Origin: Thermohalobaculum sp951813525
GTDB lineage: Bacteria; Pseudomonadota; Alphaproteobacteria; Rhodobacterales; Rhodobacteraceae
DNA: 64,000 nt
Reading direction: 5' to 3'
Assembly: GCA_951813525.2 (NCBI GenBank)
Contig: CATOTJ020000001.1
Location: 1-64,000 of the forward strand
The position numbers and the translations under genes were made by a program. The stretch's first letter is position 1. Each line of letters opens with the position of its first letter. Positions 33,890-43,206 of the stretch are shown here, in pieces. The notes beneath the pieces were generated by a model that was given only the letters and a program-made list of their open reading frames with translations, was not told where the DNA came from and ran no database searches.

Positions 33890-34801
33890 CTAAGGAAACT
33901 GCGTTACAGCCTTTTCAGGGTCAGTCTTGACGCCCTTGAGATACCCGCGAAGCTGCCGGTCGTGGCGGCTCATTGCAGAAAGGGTCGCGGTTTCGGTGAA
34001 GGGCTTCCATCGCGGCTGGGAACCGTGGACCTGATCACCCATGATCGTAACCCGTTCGATCACACGCTCGCCTGTGAAATCGTTGACGACATAGTGCTGG
34101 GTGAATCTGTTGTCCCACATGCCGACCGTACCGGCCTGCCAGCGATAGCGCACGGTATAGGCGGGCTGTTTCACCCAGTTCGTCAAATAGGACAGCAGAA
34201 GATCGCTTTCCTGTCCGTTCATCTCGACAATGCGCCTGGTGAAATGCTCGCTGACATAAAGCGCTTTTCTGCCGGTTTCGGGATCGACGCGGATCAGCGG
34301 ATGGATTGTCATCCGGTCCGGGCGGTTATGGGGCAGGGCGTCGTGCAAGGCGCTGAGGCCATCGCAAAGCTCCTGCATCGGTGCGGAAAGGCCTTCATAG
34401 GCAGCGATCAGGTTCGACCACATGGTATCGCCGCCGACTTCAGGGCAGACCTTCATGTTCAGGATCGACATCAGCGATGGTTCCGGCAGGAACGTCAGAT
34501 CTGTATGCCATTCGTCGGCGATGCCGCCCTTGCTGGCGGCCAGACGGAAGATCTCAGGATGTTCGGCCGAGTTGCGGTCCTTCAGGTTCGGGTGCCCTTC
34601 CAGGTGCCCGAAATTGCGGCCAAAGGCGACATGGTCGGCGCCGTTCAAATGCTGATCCGGAAAGAACAGGACCATGTTGTCGTTCAGCAGCCGCCGGATT
34701 TCCTGAATATCGTCCGGCGTTGCGTCGGACAGGCGCAGGCCCGTGACCTCGGCCCCAAGCGCTGCGGATTGGCGCGTGATTGTCCAGTTCTTCGAGGTCA
34801 T
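33890..34801 (-). CDS. TauD/TfdA family Fe(II)/2-oxoglutarate dioxygenase
   Basis: A 303-residue non-heme iron dioxygenase. The facial triad is visible as His and Asp in EWHTDLTF (about 98-105) and the distal His in FTQHYVVNDF near 240; the 2-oxoglutarate-binding Arg is probably in GERVIERVTI shortly after. It would couple 2-oxoglutarate decarboxylation to oxidation of an organic substrate, classically a sulfonate or aryloxyacid. It is the downstream member of a minus-strand block with two CYP153-type P450s and a flavin monooxygenase, so a role in oxidising xenobiotic or lipid-derived compounds is plausible. Confidence 0.9.
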   Translation of the reverse strand: MTSKNWTITRQSAALGAEVTGLRLSDATPDDIQEIRRLLNDNMVLFFPDQHLNGADHVAFGRNFGHLEGHPNLKDRNSAEHPEIFRLAASKGGIADEWHTDLTFLPEPSLMSILNMKVCPEVGGDTMWSNLIAAYEGLSAPMQELCDGLSALHDALPHNRPDRMTIHPLIRVDPETGRKALYVSEHFTRRIVEMNGQESDLLLSYLTNWVKQPAYTVRYRWQAGTVGMWDNRFTQHYVVNDFTGERVIERVTIMGDQVHGSQPRWKPFTETATLSAMSRHDRQLRGYLKGVKTDPEKAVTQFP

Positions 34802-34921
34802 GGCCTAGCCCCCCAATCTGCCGGCCGGTCGCCGGGTTTCATACCCGGCGAGCGTATTGGCAAAGACCAGCGCGATCAACGCCGCGCGGGGCCGGGTCAT
34901 TGCCTGCGCGGCGGGCCGACC

Positions 34922-36175
34922 CTAGCCAGGAATGCGAACGGGCAAATCTGTGAAGCCCATGACAAAGTTTGACCGACCGCGCACCGGATCGCCGACCACT
35001 TCGACGGTGTCGAAGCGTTCCATCATCTCCTCCCACAGGATCTTTAGCTGCATCTCCGCGACATGGTTGCCCATGCAACGGTGAATGCCGAAACCAAACG
35101 CCATGTGGCGGCGCGAATCCGCGCGCGTGATGTCGAAAGTGTACGGGTCGGCAAATTTGTCGTCATCACGGTTGGCCGAAATGTACCACATGATCACCTT
35201 GTCGCCCGCCTTGATGGTCTGACCGCCCAGTTCATAGTCCTGGGTCGCAGTTCGGCGCATATGCGCCAGCGGTGTCTGCCAGCGGATGATTTCAGACACC
35301 ATGCTTTTGATGACACCCGGGTCTTGGCGCAGCTTGGCGTATTCGTCGGGGTATTCGTTCAACGCCAAAAGCCCGCCCGAGATCGAGTTGCGGGTCGTAT
35401 CGTTGCCACCGACAATCAGCAGCAGAATGTTGCCCAACAGCTTTTTCGGATCTTCGATCAGTTCCTGCATGTCGGGGTGGTTGGCCATCAGGCTCATGAA
35501 GTCATAGCGGTCGGTTTGCCCGACCCGTTCCATCCAGAGCTTTGCGAAATACTCGCCGCACTCCATCATGATGGCGCGGCGCTGATTGTCGGGCATGATC
35601 CCGGCCCCGACCGCAGGGGTCGCGGTGGTGATATCGGACCAATAGGTCAGCAGGTGCCGGTCCTCGAACGGAAAATCAAAGAGCGTGGCCAACATCTGCG
35701 TTGTCAGTTCGATCGAGACATGCTCGACCCAGTTGAACTCTTCGTTGCGCGGAAGACCGTCCAGAATTTTGCCGACCCTTTCGCGGATCACTCCCTCGAT
35801 CTGGGCAATACGCTCGCCGCCAACGCCTGGCATAACGGGCTTGCGCCATTTCGAATGGGTCGGCTCGTCAGTCGCTATGAAACTGCCCAGACGAAAGTCT
35901 TCGGGCGGGTCGCCCAGAAAAATCGTCGGCCAGGAGGAAAAGACCTGCGGATTGGTCTCGACCTCCATGATGTCCTGCCATTTTGTGACGGACCAGTAGG
36001 GGCCGAACTCGCTATCCTTGCAATAATGAACCGGTGCCTCCTTGCGCAGCCGGTCAAAGAACGGCCAGTGGGCGTTTTGCTGGAACCGTTCTGATCGCGA
36101 GACATCGATATCGTCGAGCGGTGTTTCAGCGGCCTCGGCGCGCGCAGCCTCCAGTGCCGGTGTGATTTGCAGCAT
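34922..36175 (-). CDS. Cytochrome P450, CYP153-type (copy 1)
   Basis: A 417-residue P450. The heme loop is AFGFGIHRCMGNH with Cys367; the I-helix is LLLIVGGNDTTRNS, a hallmark of CYP153 alkane/fatty-acid omega-hydroxylases; ExxR is in SEIIRWQTPLAHMRRTA. The N-terminal half (FFDRLRKEAPVHYC, then YWSVTKW) also fits. CYP153 enzymes terminally hydroxylate medium-chain alkanes and fatty acids with a ferredoxin and reductase, which are not encoded here. The ATG at 36175 has GGGAGGG five bases upstream; the extra 29 codons are not protein-like. A second copy of the same length lies at 39946-41199. Confidence 0.92.
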   Translation of the reverse strand: MLQITPALEAARAEAAETPLDDIDVSRSERFQQNAHWPFFDRLRKEAPVHYCKDSEFGPYWSVTKWQDIMEVETNPQVFSSWPTIFLGDPPEDFRLGSFIATDEPTHSKWRKPVMPGVGGERIAQIEGVIRERVGKILDGLPRNEEFNWVEHVSIELTTQMLATLFDFPFEDRHLLTYWSDITTATPAVGAGIMPDNQRRAIMMECGEYFAKLWMERVGQTDRYDFMSLMANHPDMQELIEDPKKLLGNILLLIVGGNDTTRNSISGGLLALNEYPDEYAKLRQDPGVIKSMVSEIIRWQTPLAHMRRTATQDYELGGQTIKAGDKVIMWYISANRDDDKFADPYTFDITRADSRRHMAFGFGIHRCMGNHVAEMQLKILWEEMMERFDTVEVVGDPVRGRSNFVMGFTDLPVRIPG

Positions 36176-36304
36176 TTGTCCCTCCCCAGGGTTGACGTGC
36201 TGGGAAAGGAGTATGCCATGCAAGATCGGGGATGGAAGAGGGGACGTAAGGGAAGGGGGCAAGGGGCAAAGCGGCCTGCGCCGATCGAGACGGGGATAGG
36301 GTCG

Positions 36305-38527
36305 CTAATTCTCGATCAGTTCCAACGCCTGTTTCGCGTGGAAACCGATAAATGGCTGATCGACGAGCGCCGCCAACGCCGGAATTGCCTTCTTCGCGGA
36401 TGGTCCGATCCTGCCGAGGGCTATGATCGCTTCCTTCTGAAGGATACGATTGCCGCTTTGGACTGCGCCGATCAGGGCAGGGACGGCCGCTTCAGCCGCG
36501 GCCCCATACCAACCGAGATAACGAGCGGTCTTGTAGGGCTCGCTCCCTTGCCCGTCCGAAAGATCGGCGGCGAGTTTTTCAACCGTCGCATCGATCGGCA
36601 ACGCGGCCAGAGCCAGCCCCTCGTTCAGCTTCTGGTTCAGCCGGGCCTTGTCGCCCTCCCAACGTACAACGAAGAAATACTTGTCTGCGGCCGTCTCCAA
36701 CGCTGTCCATCCCGCGCCTGGTTTCCATTTGCTGACCAGCGCACTGGCTTCAAGCCGCCGCCCGAGTTGAGCAAGGACTGACGCGGCGACCGGCAATAGT
36801 TCGGTGGCTTCGGGATCGCGCCGCAGACCTTCTTGCAGCACCTTGTTCGCAGCACGAAGGTCTCCCAGAGCATAATGTGCGGCCGCGCTGAACAGCGCAT
36901 AATGGTTGGGATAGTCCGGATCGAGCCGCATGGCCGAGTTCACATAAGTGAGCGCCTCTTCCGGACGGCTGGCAAATAGAAGCGCCCATGCCATCGTGAT
37001 ATGCGCCTCGGGATCGTTCGGCTGAAGGGCCAATGCCCGGCCAGCCGTGGCCAGCGCGTCCTTCGCGGCGTTGCGGCCATTTGCGCGGCCCGCAGGATAA
37101 TTCAAAATCAACATCGTTCGAACCACGTCCGTCAGCGAACTATCGTGCCTGGCCGCCAATGCGAGCGCCTCTGCGACAAGATCAAATCTGAACGAAGTGC
37201 CGACGGTGTAGTGACCAGCCCAATGGTGCAAGATGAAGGGGCGCAGTCGGACCATCGCCAGGGCGCCGTAGGCGCGGCCTTATTCCGGATCGAGCTCGAT
37301 CGCCTTCTCGAAGTGAACGACCGACTGGACATTCGCTTCTTCATCAAACCGGGAATAGAGTTCCCACCCCCGTTGAAAGGCCTCACGGGCGGCAAGCTTG
37401 TCCGTTTCCTGGCGCCGGATTTGCTCGGTCTCTGAATTGGACAACTCGATTGACAATGCCTCAACGACTTTCAGCGTAAACGCATCCTGGGTCGCGAAAA
37501 CATCGGAAACAGCGCCGTCGAACCGTTCAGCCCAGATGCTTTTGCCGTTAAGCGCATCGAGGAATTGGGCCGTTATCCTGATTTGCCCGCCAGACCGCCG
37601 CACGCTGCCCGTCAGAACGTAGCGAACCCCAAGCTCTTCGGCGACCTTGCTGATCGGAACGTCCTGGCCGCGAAACGCGAATGACGTGTTGCGGCCGATC
37701 ACAAACAATCCGGAAAGTTTTGAAAGATCGGTAATCAGGTCTTCGGTGATGCCATCGGCCAGCACTGCCTGATCGGGGTCATTGGACAGATTGGCAAACG
37801 GCAGAACCACGACCGACGGTCTTTCGGGCAGAGGAAGCGCCATTGCTTCTGTTGCCGCCGGTTCAAAGTCGACGGTCAGTCGATCAAGCCAAAAATAAAT
37901 GCCGAGAACGGCAATGACCTCGGCGGCGGCCATCCAAACCCGGCGCGGACCTCGCTTGTTTGCGCGCTGCGCCCTCCGAGCCTGGGCAGCGGTGGACCTG
38001 CGCTCGGTGACGATCCGAAATGTTTCGACCGGGCGCGAGAGGTTCTTGACGTCGACTTCACCGAGATTTTCCAGCGGCAGGTCAAATTTTCCGACGATTT
38101 GCTCGTGGACCGAGCGCGAGAGGCAAATGCCGCCGGGATCGGCGATGGACTCAAGCCTCGCGGCGACATTGACACCATTTCCCAGCAGGTCGTCACCTTC
38201 ACTGATGACATCACCAACATTGATGCCCATGCGATACCAGATCTGTTGATCTGGCGGGGTACTCTCGTTGCGCACGGCCATGTCTTTCTGCACGGCGTTC
38301 GCGCATCGCACGGCATCCACGGCGCTGGAGAATTCGAGTAGCAGGCTATCGCCGGCGGCGTTTGCAACGCGGCCGTTATGCAACAGCAAAAGCGGATCGA
38401 TCAGGTTCGCGCGCATGTCGCGCAATGCCAGGACCGTTCCTTCTTCGTCCTGCTCGACGAGCCGGGAATATCCAACGACATCCGCCGCAACGATCGCGGC
38501 CAGGCGTCTGGAAGCGCGCTATTCCAT
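36305..38527 (-). pseudogene. Class III cyclase-TolB-TPR-HEAT protein broken by two in-frame stops
   Basis: One reading frame of 741 codons interrupted by TAG at 38519-38521 (third codon after the ATG at 38527) and TAA at 37280-37282. Reading through gives a coherent protein: cyclase domain from RRLAAIVAADVVGYSRL, a membrane segment near residue 200, a TolB-like domain (VVVLPFANLSNDPDQ), TPR repeats and C-terminal HEAT repeats (AIIALGRIG). The TAA falls between ELDPE and GRAYGALAMV, where homologues have Tyr, so one base change explains it. The cyclase Lys and Asp for base recognition look like Asn and Asn, so catalysis may have been lost first. The second half has its own ATG at 37255 and might be made separately. 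Confidence 0.8.
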
Positions 38528-38567
38528 TGGCTGAGTATACGAGCCGAGTCGCATTCTTGTTAGGACT

Positions 38568-39824
38568 TTAGCGGCTGTCCGCCGCGAACCCCAAATACCC
38601 TCGCCTCTGGGCGATGTGATCGGCCAGATAGCGGGCGTCGTGCCAGGCACCATAGATAAATGACGAAGCTCGCCGGGAAAGCCAAGGCAGGCCGATGAAG
38701 TAGAGGCCGGGTTCGGCGGCGATGCCACGGTGGTGGATCGGTCTGCCATCCGGCCCGAAGACATCCAGCTTCAACCAGTTGAAATCGACTGCATAGCCCG
38801 TCGCCCAGAGGATTGTCTTGATCCCCTGCGCTGCAAGATCAAGCTCGCGGATGGGATCGGTGACGCAGGCCGGGTCCAGTAGAAACTCGCGGGCGCCCGG
38901 TTCTTCCGGCAGGTCCATGCCGTTGCGCTCGGCATAGGCATCGGCGCGGTCAAGGACCGAGAGATAATCCGCATCGCCTTCGGCGATATTACGGGCCAGG
39001 TCGGGCGCGAAGTGTAAAACGCCGTTCTGAAAGCTCTCGGCCATGCCGGTCAGGTTCATGCCGCGATGGGCCAACTCGCGAAAATCCACGGTCTCGCCGC
39101 CATGGGCGCCGCTCACTGAAATGGTGATATGGGCGGTCTTCGGGTCCAGTGTCGGAACATCCCACTCGCCCAACACCCCCAGCCACCAGCAGTAATCCAT
39201 GCCGCGATAGGCCCGCGGCGGGCGGTGGTGCGGTCCGACGGCAAGATAGACTTTGCGGCCCGCACGCAGCAACTCGTCCGCGATCTGCGTGCCAGATGAT
39301 CCCGCACCGATGACCAGAACGGCGCCATCCGGCAATTGGCCGGGATTTCGATATGCGTTGGAATGAAGCTGGGTCAGCCCCGGTTGTTCGGGGACCAGCG
39401 GCGGGATGACGGGTCGCTGGAACGGCCCGGTCGCCGCGACGACGTTCGATGCCTGCCATGCACCCGCAGACGTTTTGACCTGATATCCTGTTTGCCCGTC
39501 CACCCGCGTCACCGATGTGACGTCGACACCGGTCACGATTGGGGCGTCGATCTGTCGGGCGAGGTCTTCGAAATATTGCGCAACCCGGTCCTTGCCGGCG
39601 AACGCGCCGGGGTCGAGGTCATCGAATTTGGCGACCGGAAACCGGTCGTGCCAGGCGGGGCCATTGGCGACCAGCGAATCCCAGCGCGCCGTGCGCCACG
39701 CCTCTGCAATGCGCGCGCGTTCCAGAACCAGATGAGGAATACCGCACTCTGAAAGCTGGGCGCTCATCGCCAGCCCGGATTGTCCTCCGCCGACGATGAT
39801 CGTGTCGATTTCCTGTTCAGCCAT
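38568..39824 (-). CDS. Flavin-containing monooxygenase (CzcO/FMO-like)
   Basis: A 418-residue FAD/NADPH-dependent enzyme. The FAD motif GGGQSGLA is at about 12-19, the FMO-like stretch TARWDSLVANGPAWHDRFP near 45-63, the NADPH motif GAGSSGTQIA near 173-182, and the ATGYAVDF motif near 337. It lies between the two CYP153-type genes on the same strand, so it may oxidise alcohol, ketone or sulfur compounds arising from the same substrates (Baeyer-Villiger or N/S-oxidation are possible). The start follows a short upstream gap to the preceding P450 gene of about 120 bases. Confidence 0.88.
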   Translation of the reverse strand: MAEQEIDTIIVGGGQSGLAMSAQLSECGIPHLVLERARIAEAWRTARWDSLVANGPAWHDRFPVAKFDDLDPGAFAGKDRVAQYFEDLARQIDAPIVTGVDVTSVTRVDGQTGYQVKTSAGAWQASNVVAATGPFQRPVIPPLVPEQPGLTQLHSNAYRNPGQLPDGAVLVIGAGSSGTQIADELLRAGRKVYLAVGPHHRPPRAYRGMDYCWWLGVLGEWDVPTLDPKTAHITISVSGAHGGETVDFRELAHRGMNLTGMAESFQNGVLHFAPDLARNIAEGDADYLSVLDRADAYAERNGMDLPEEPGAREFLLDPACVTDPIRELDLAAQGIKTILWATGYAVDFNWLKLDVFGPDGRPIHHRGIAAEPGLYFIGLPWLSRRASSFIYGAWHDARYLADHIAQRRGYLGFAADSR

Positions 39825-39945
39825 GGGCAGGATCCTTGCCGGGAGCAGTCCCGAAGTTGATCCCGATTATGCGCGGCTTTTCAAGGGCGAAGGCCGGGGC
39901 AGCGCGCTGACCGGGCAACGGCGTCTCTTGCCCGGCCTGCCCGGA

Positions 39946-41199
39946 TCAGGCAGCAATTCGGACCGGCAATTCCTCGATTCCCATCACAAAGTTCGAAGAC
40001 ACCCGTTTCTCCGGTCCCACGACTTCGATCTTATCGAAACGCTGTAAGATTTCTTCCCACAGAATACGTAACTGCATTTCGGCGACGTGGTTGCCCATGC
40101 AGCGATGGACACCGAAGCCGAAAGAGATGTGGCTCTTGGCATTGGCGCGGCCGATATCGAAGTCATAGGCGTTGTCGAATTTCTCCTCGTCGCGATTGCC
40201 CGAGATGTACCACATGACGACCTTGTCGCCTTTCTTGATGGCTTTGCCACCTACCTCGAAATCGTCCAGTGCGGTGCGGCGCATGTAAGACAGCGGCGTC
40301 TGATAACGAACAATCTCCTTGACCATGTTCGGAATGATCGACGGATCGGCACGCAGACGGTCGTATTGATCGGGAAACTGGTTCAGCGCCAGTACACCGC
40401 CCGAGATCGAGTTGCGCGTGGTGTCGTTGCCGCCAACGATCAGCAACGAAAGATTGCCCAGCATAGTGAATGGATCATCAACGATGTCTTTGGTGTCATC
40501 GTGATGGGCCATCAGCGAAATGAAGTCGAACTTCTGCTCGGCAGCGGCCCGCTCGCGCCACATCTCGGTGAAGGTGGCGACAATCTCCATCAGGATCTTG
40601 CGCCGTTCCTCTTCGTCCATCTTCGCGGCACCGGCCAGCGGCGTGGCCGTCACGATGTCGGACCAATAGGGCAGGAGATGGCGGTCTTCGAATGGGAAAT
40701 CGAACAGTGTCGCCAGCATCTGGGTCGTCAGTTCGACCGAGACTTTCTCGACCCAGTTGAACTCTTCGTTGCGCGGCAGCTCATCCAGAATCACGCCGAC
40801 GCGGCTGCGGATCAGCGCCTCGATTTCGTCAAGGCGGTGCGGGCCAACTCCGGGCATGACCGGTTTACGCCATTTGGAATGGCGCGGCTCGTCCGAGGTA
40901 ATGAAACTTTGCGGCTGAAAATCTGTGAACGGATCGCCAATGAATATGGTCGGTTGCGAGGAAAACACGCGGTGGTTCGTCTCGACCGTCATGATGTCGG
41001 ACCACTTGGTCACCGACCAATACGGGCCATAGTCACTGTCCCGGCAATAGTGCACCGGGTCCTCTGCACGCATCCGGTCAAAGAATGGCCAGTGGGTCGA
41101 AGACTGAAACCGCTCTGGTTTGCTCATATCGAAATCTTCGAGCGGCGTTTGCAGGGCTTCGACGCGGGCGGCTTCCAGTGCCGGGGTATTCTGCAACAT
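39946..41199 (-). CDS. Cytochrome P450, CYP153-type (copy 2)
   Basis: A 417-residue paralogue of the P450 at 34922, the same length and with the heme Cys at the same position (FGFGVHRCMGNH, Cys367), the same I-helix VGGNDTTRNS and YMRRTA after the ExxR helix. By eye the two share well over half of their residues along their whole length. The ATG at 41199 has AAGGAAG five bases upstream; the 107 codons of open frame before it are spurious. It is probably the first gene of the minus-strand block and divergent from the Hint-domain gene. No ferredoxin is present. Confidence 0.92.
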   Translation of the reverse strand: MLQNTPALEAARVEALQTPLEDFDMSKPERFQSSTHWPFFDRMRAEDPVHYCRDSDYGPYWSVTKWSDIMTVETNHRVFSSQPTIFIGDPFTDFQPQSFITSDEPRHSKWRKPVMPGVGPHRLDEIEALIRSRVGVILDELPRNEEFNWVEKVSVELTTQMLATLFDFPFEDRHLLPYWSDIVTATPLAGAAKMDEEERRKILMEIVATFTEMWRERAAAEQKFDFISLMAHHDDTKDIVDDPFTMLGNLSLLIVGGNDTTRNSISGGVLALNQFPDQYDRLRADPSIIPNMVKEIVRYQTPLSYMRRTALDDFEVGGKAIKKGDKVVMWYISGNRDEEKFDNAYDFDIGRANAKSHISFGFGVHRCMGNHVAEMQLRILWEEILQRFDKIEVVGPEKRVSSNFVMGIEELPVRIAA

Positions 41200-41358
41200 C
41201 GATCTTCCTTTGATTTTCGCAGGCCAGTATGGCCGATCGGCAGAAAAATGCACGTCCGGTTCTGCGTTCACCTTCTTCTTTAACCGGTTGCCAAGGCTAT
41301 GGGCCGAAGCTGTTGGTTCTCTGGCATAGCGCCGCGCCGGAGCGAGAGGGAGCTTTCC

Positions 41359-42072
41359 ATGCGTATGCGTTTTCCGATCATGCCTGTTTGGGGGTCCTTT
41401 CCGCCAGGCACCCATGTTCAGACCAATCAGGGCGAAAGGGCTGTCGAGGAACTGTCTCCGGGCGACCGGATCCAAACCGACAAGGGCGAAAATGCGACGC
41501 TGCGCCAAATCAGTTGCCACAAGCAGACGCTGCCGGGAAAGCGAAACCGGGGCAAACCGATCCTGATAAAGGCCGGCGTCCTGGGCGGCGGCCTTCCCGT
41601 GCGCGATCTAATATTGGCGCCGGGTCAGCGTCTGGCGCTGGCCGATTTCGAGCCTGTGGACCTGCTCGAAAGCGCCGATCTTTTGGTTCCCGCCGCAGGC
41701 CTGTGCGATCTGGCCGGGGTGCGGCGCATGAAGGGGCGCCGGCAGATGACGTTTTTTTCGCTGATCTTCGATGCCCCGCGCCTGATCCGTGTGGAGGGCT
41801 GTCTGGTTGAAAGTTGTCAGCCGACGCTCAGCAGATTGGCGAACGAGGTGACACTGGGTTGGGCCGGGGTCATCGGCAACAGGTTCAAACAAGAATTCTG
41901 GCCGCGCGCATTGTCAGTTTGGCAGACCCGGCGGCAGGCCGCGGGATTGTGCGCGTCGGGTGATTTGCCGGAATACTCGGTGCACCAGCGCGAGCACGAC
42001 CTTCTGGAATGGGATCGTGATTTGGATGAAGAAAAGCAGGTCGCTGCCGCAGCTCGGCGCGGGGCTGCGTAA
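41359..42072 (+). CDS. Hint-domain protein with Ser at the nucleophile position
   Basis: A 237-residue protein. Residues about 12-150 form a Hint (hedgehog/intein) domain of the kind common in Rhodobacterales: PPGTHVQTNQGERAVEELSPGDRI, later ILAPGQRLAL. The first residue of the usual CFTPGT motif is Ser here (GSFPPGT), so the protein-splicing nucleophile is altered; Ser can sometimes replace Cys. The rest (150-237) is polar and helical. There is no signal peptide. Such proteins are often attached to secreted or surface proteins, but this one is stand-alone. The ATG at 41359 follows GAGAGGGAG. Confidence 0.75.
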   Translation: MRMRFPIMPVWGSFPPGTHVQTNQGERAVEELSPGDRIQTDKGENATLRQISCHKQTLPGKRNRGKPILIKAGVLGGGLPVRDLILAPGQRLALADFEPVDLLESADLLVPAAGLCDLAGVRRMKGRRQMTFFSLIFDAPRLIRVEGCLVESCQPTLSRLANEVTLGWAGVIGNRFKQEFWPRALSVWQTRRQAAGLCASGDLPEYSVHQREHDLLEWDRDLDEEKQVAAAARRGAA

Positions 42073-42122
42073 CAAGCCTTGCTGCCCACGAGATTGTCGC
42101 AGCACAACAGCCCGGAACGGAG

Positions 42123-43025
42123 TTAGTTCATCCCGAGGAATTCGTGCGCGATCTCCCACTCTTCGGCGTAATTCGTTGCGACGGATAGCCGAACCTCCTC
42201 TTCAAGTGGAAAGATCTCGGCGGTGGCCATATCGTCGAGTGACGGTGCCAGAAATCCAACTCTGGAGAAACCAGATCCAGGCGCCTTCATTCGATCCAAG
42301 ATCGTCTCGACATAGACCATTTTTGCGTGGGTCAATAACGCCGGGTGCAATCGTTCGGACAGGATCTGCACCCCGACTTCCAGTTGTTCGATCAGGTCGA
42401 TGGCATTCGGATCGCCTTGCGTGTTCGCGAGGGCGACATAGTGGCCGTATTTTCCACTTCCGCGAAGTTGTTCCAGGGTTTCTTCCGAAAAATTCAGATC
42501 ACCAAAATGACGTTCGATCGATGCGGCCTGATAACAGTAGGTCATAAATTGAGAACAAGTCGATCCTTTGCGCGGCGCCAGGATCGTTTCGTGTCTCGCA
42601 TAAGCTTTTAATGCCCGGAACAGAGCCTGGACGCTCCATTGACGATCGTCCGAAGTGGCATAGTTCTCGGCGTGGACCAGCCGCATGTGCCCATAGGGTA
42701 CCTTCAGTTTACCTTTCCTTCGGAAGAGCGCCTCGCGCGCTTCTTCAGACCTGCTTTCCGTTGCCCAATTCACTGCAAACTCTGCGGCGCGCATCGAAAG
42801 GTCCATGTCTTCGCACCGATAAATCTCATAGGCTCGAACTGGGTAGCGCTGAAAATATTGCTCAGGTTGCATGTGCGATGAGATCGCGCCTTTCAGCGAT
42901 TGCCGAATGACACCGCTAAACTGGCCTTTGTCCACATTGTGGACTATCGGTTTTGGCTCACCGGCCCACATCAATATATGATAATTGCCCTGCGCAATTA
43001 CGTCTCCTGCACGCAACTCAACCAT
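42123..43025 (-). CDS. Probable permuted NlpC/P60-like cysteine hydrolase
   Basis: A 300-residue protein without signal peptide. The order of motifs fits permuted papain-like (YiiX/NlpC-P60) enzymes: an early GDVIAQGNYHILMWAG with a likely catalytic His near residue 16 and IVHNV near 28, then a Cys in GSTCSQFMTYCYQA near 154, which resembles the CSEF/Y nucleophile motif. The 140-residue insertion between them and the C-terminal 130 residues are unlike any family I know. The assignment is inference from motif order. It is convergent to the Hint-domain gene and divergent from argG. Confidence 0.5.
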   Translation of the reverse strand: MVELRAGDVIAQGNYHILMWAGEPKPIVHNVDKGQFSGVIRQSLKGAISSHMQPEQYFQRYPVRAYEIYRCEDMDLSMRAAEFAVNWATESRSEEAREALFRRKGKLKVPYGHMRLVHAENYATSDDRQWSVQALFRALKAYARHETILAPRKGSTCSQFMTYCYQAASIERHFGDLNFSEETLEQLRGSGKYGHYVALANTQGDPNAIDLIEQLEVGVQILSERLHPALLTHAKMVYVETILDRMKAPGSGFSRVGFLAPSLDDMATAEIFPLEEEVRLSVATNYAEEWEIAHEFLGMN

Positions 43026-43206
43026 TGTCCGACTCCCTATCTGAGGGGCACTGCCAAGGTGGCGCCCACGCGAACGTACCGATCGATGCTATCGGGTCCA
43101 ATGGGCGCTTTCGTTTTGCTGCTATTTGGTGTCCGCGTCATCGGCTGTCTTGCACCGCAACCTCTTTGCGCTTAAGCCGCGCCGCGACGGATATGAGGAA
43201 CACGAG

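Noticed and set aside
35063..36094. A 343-residue open frame opposite the first CYP153 gene, and its equivalent at 40087-41283
   Set aside because: Both are antisense to clear P450 genes and resemble each other only because the P450s are paralogous.
37253..37283. A frameshift between the two halves of the cyclase-TolB gene
   Set aside because: The two halves are in the same frame; the break is a stop codon, not a shift.
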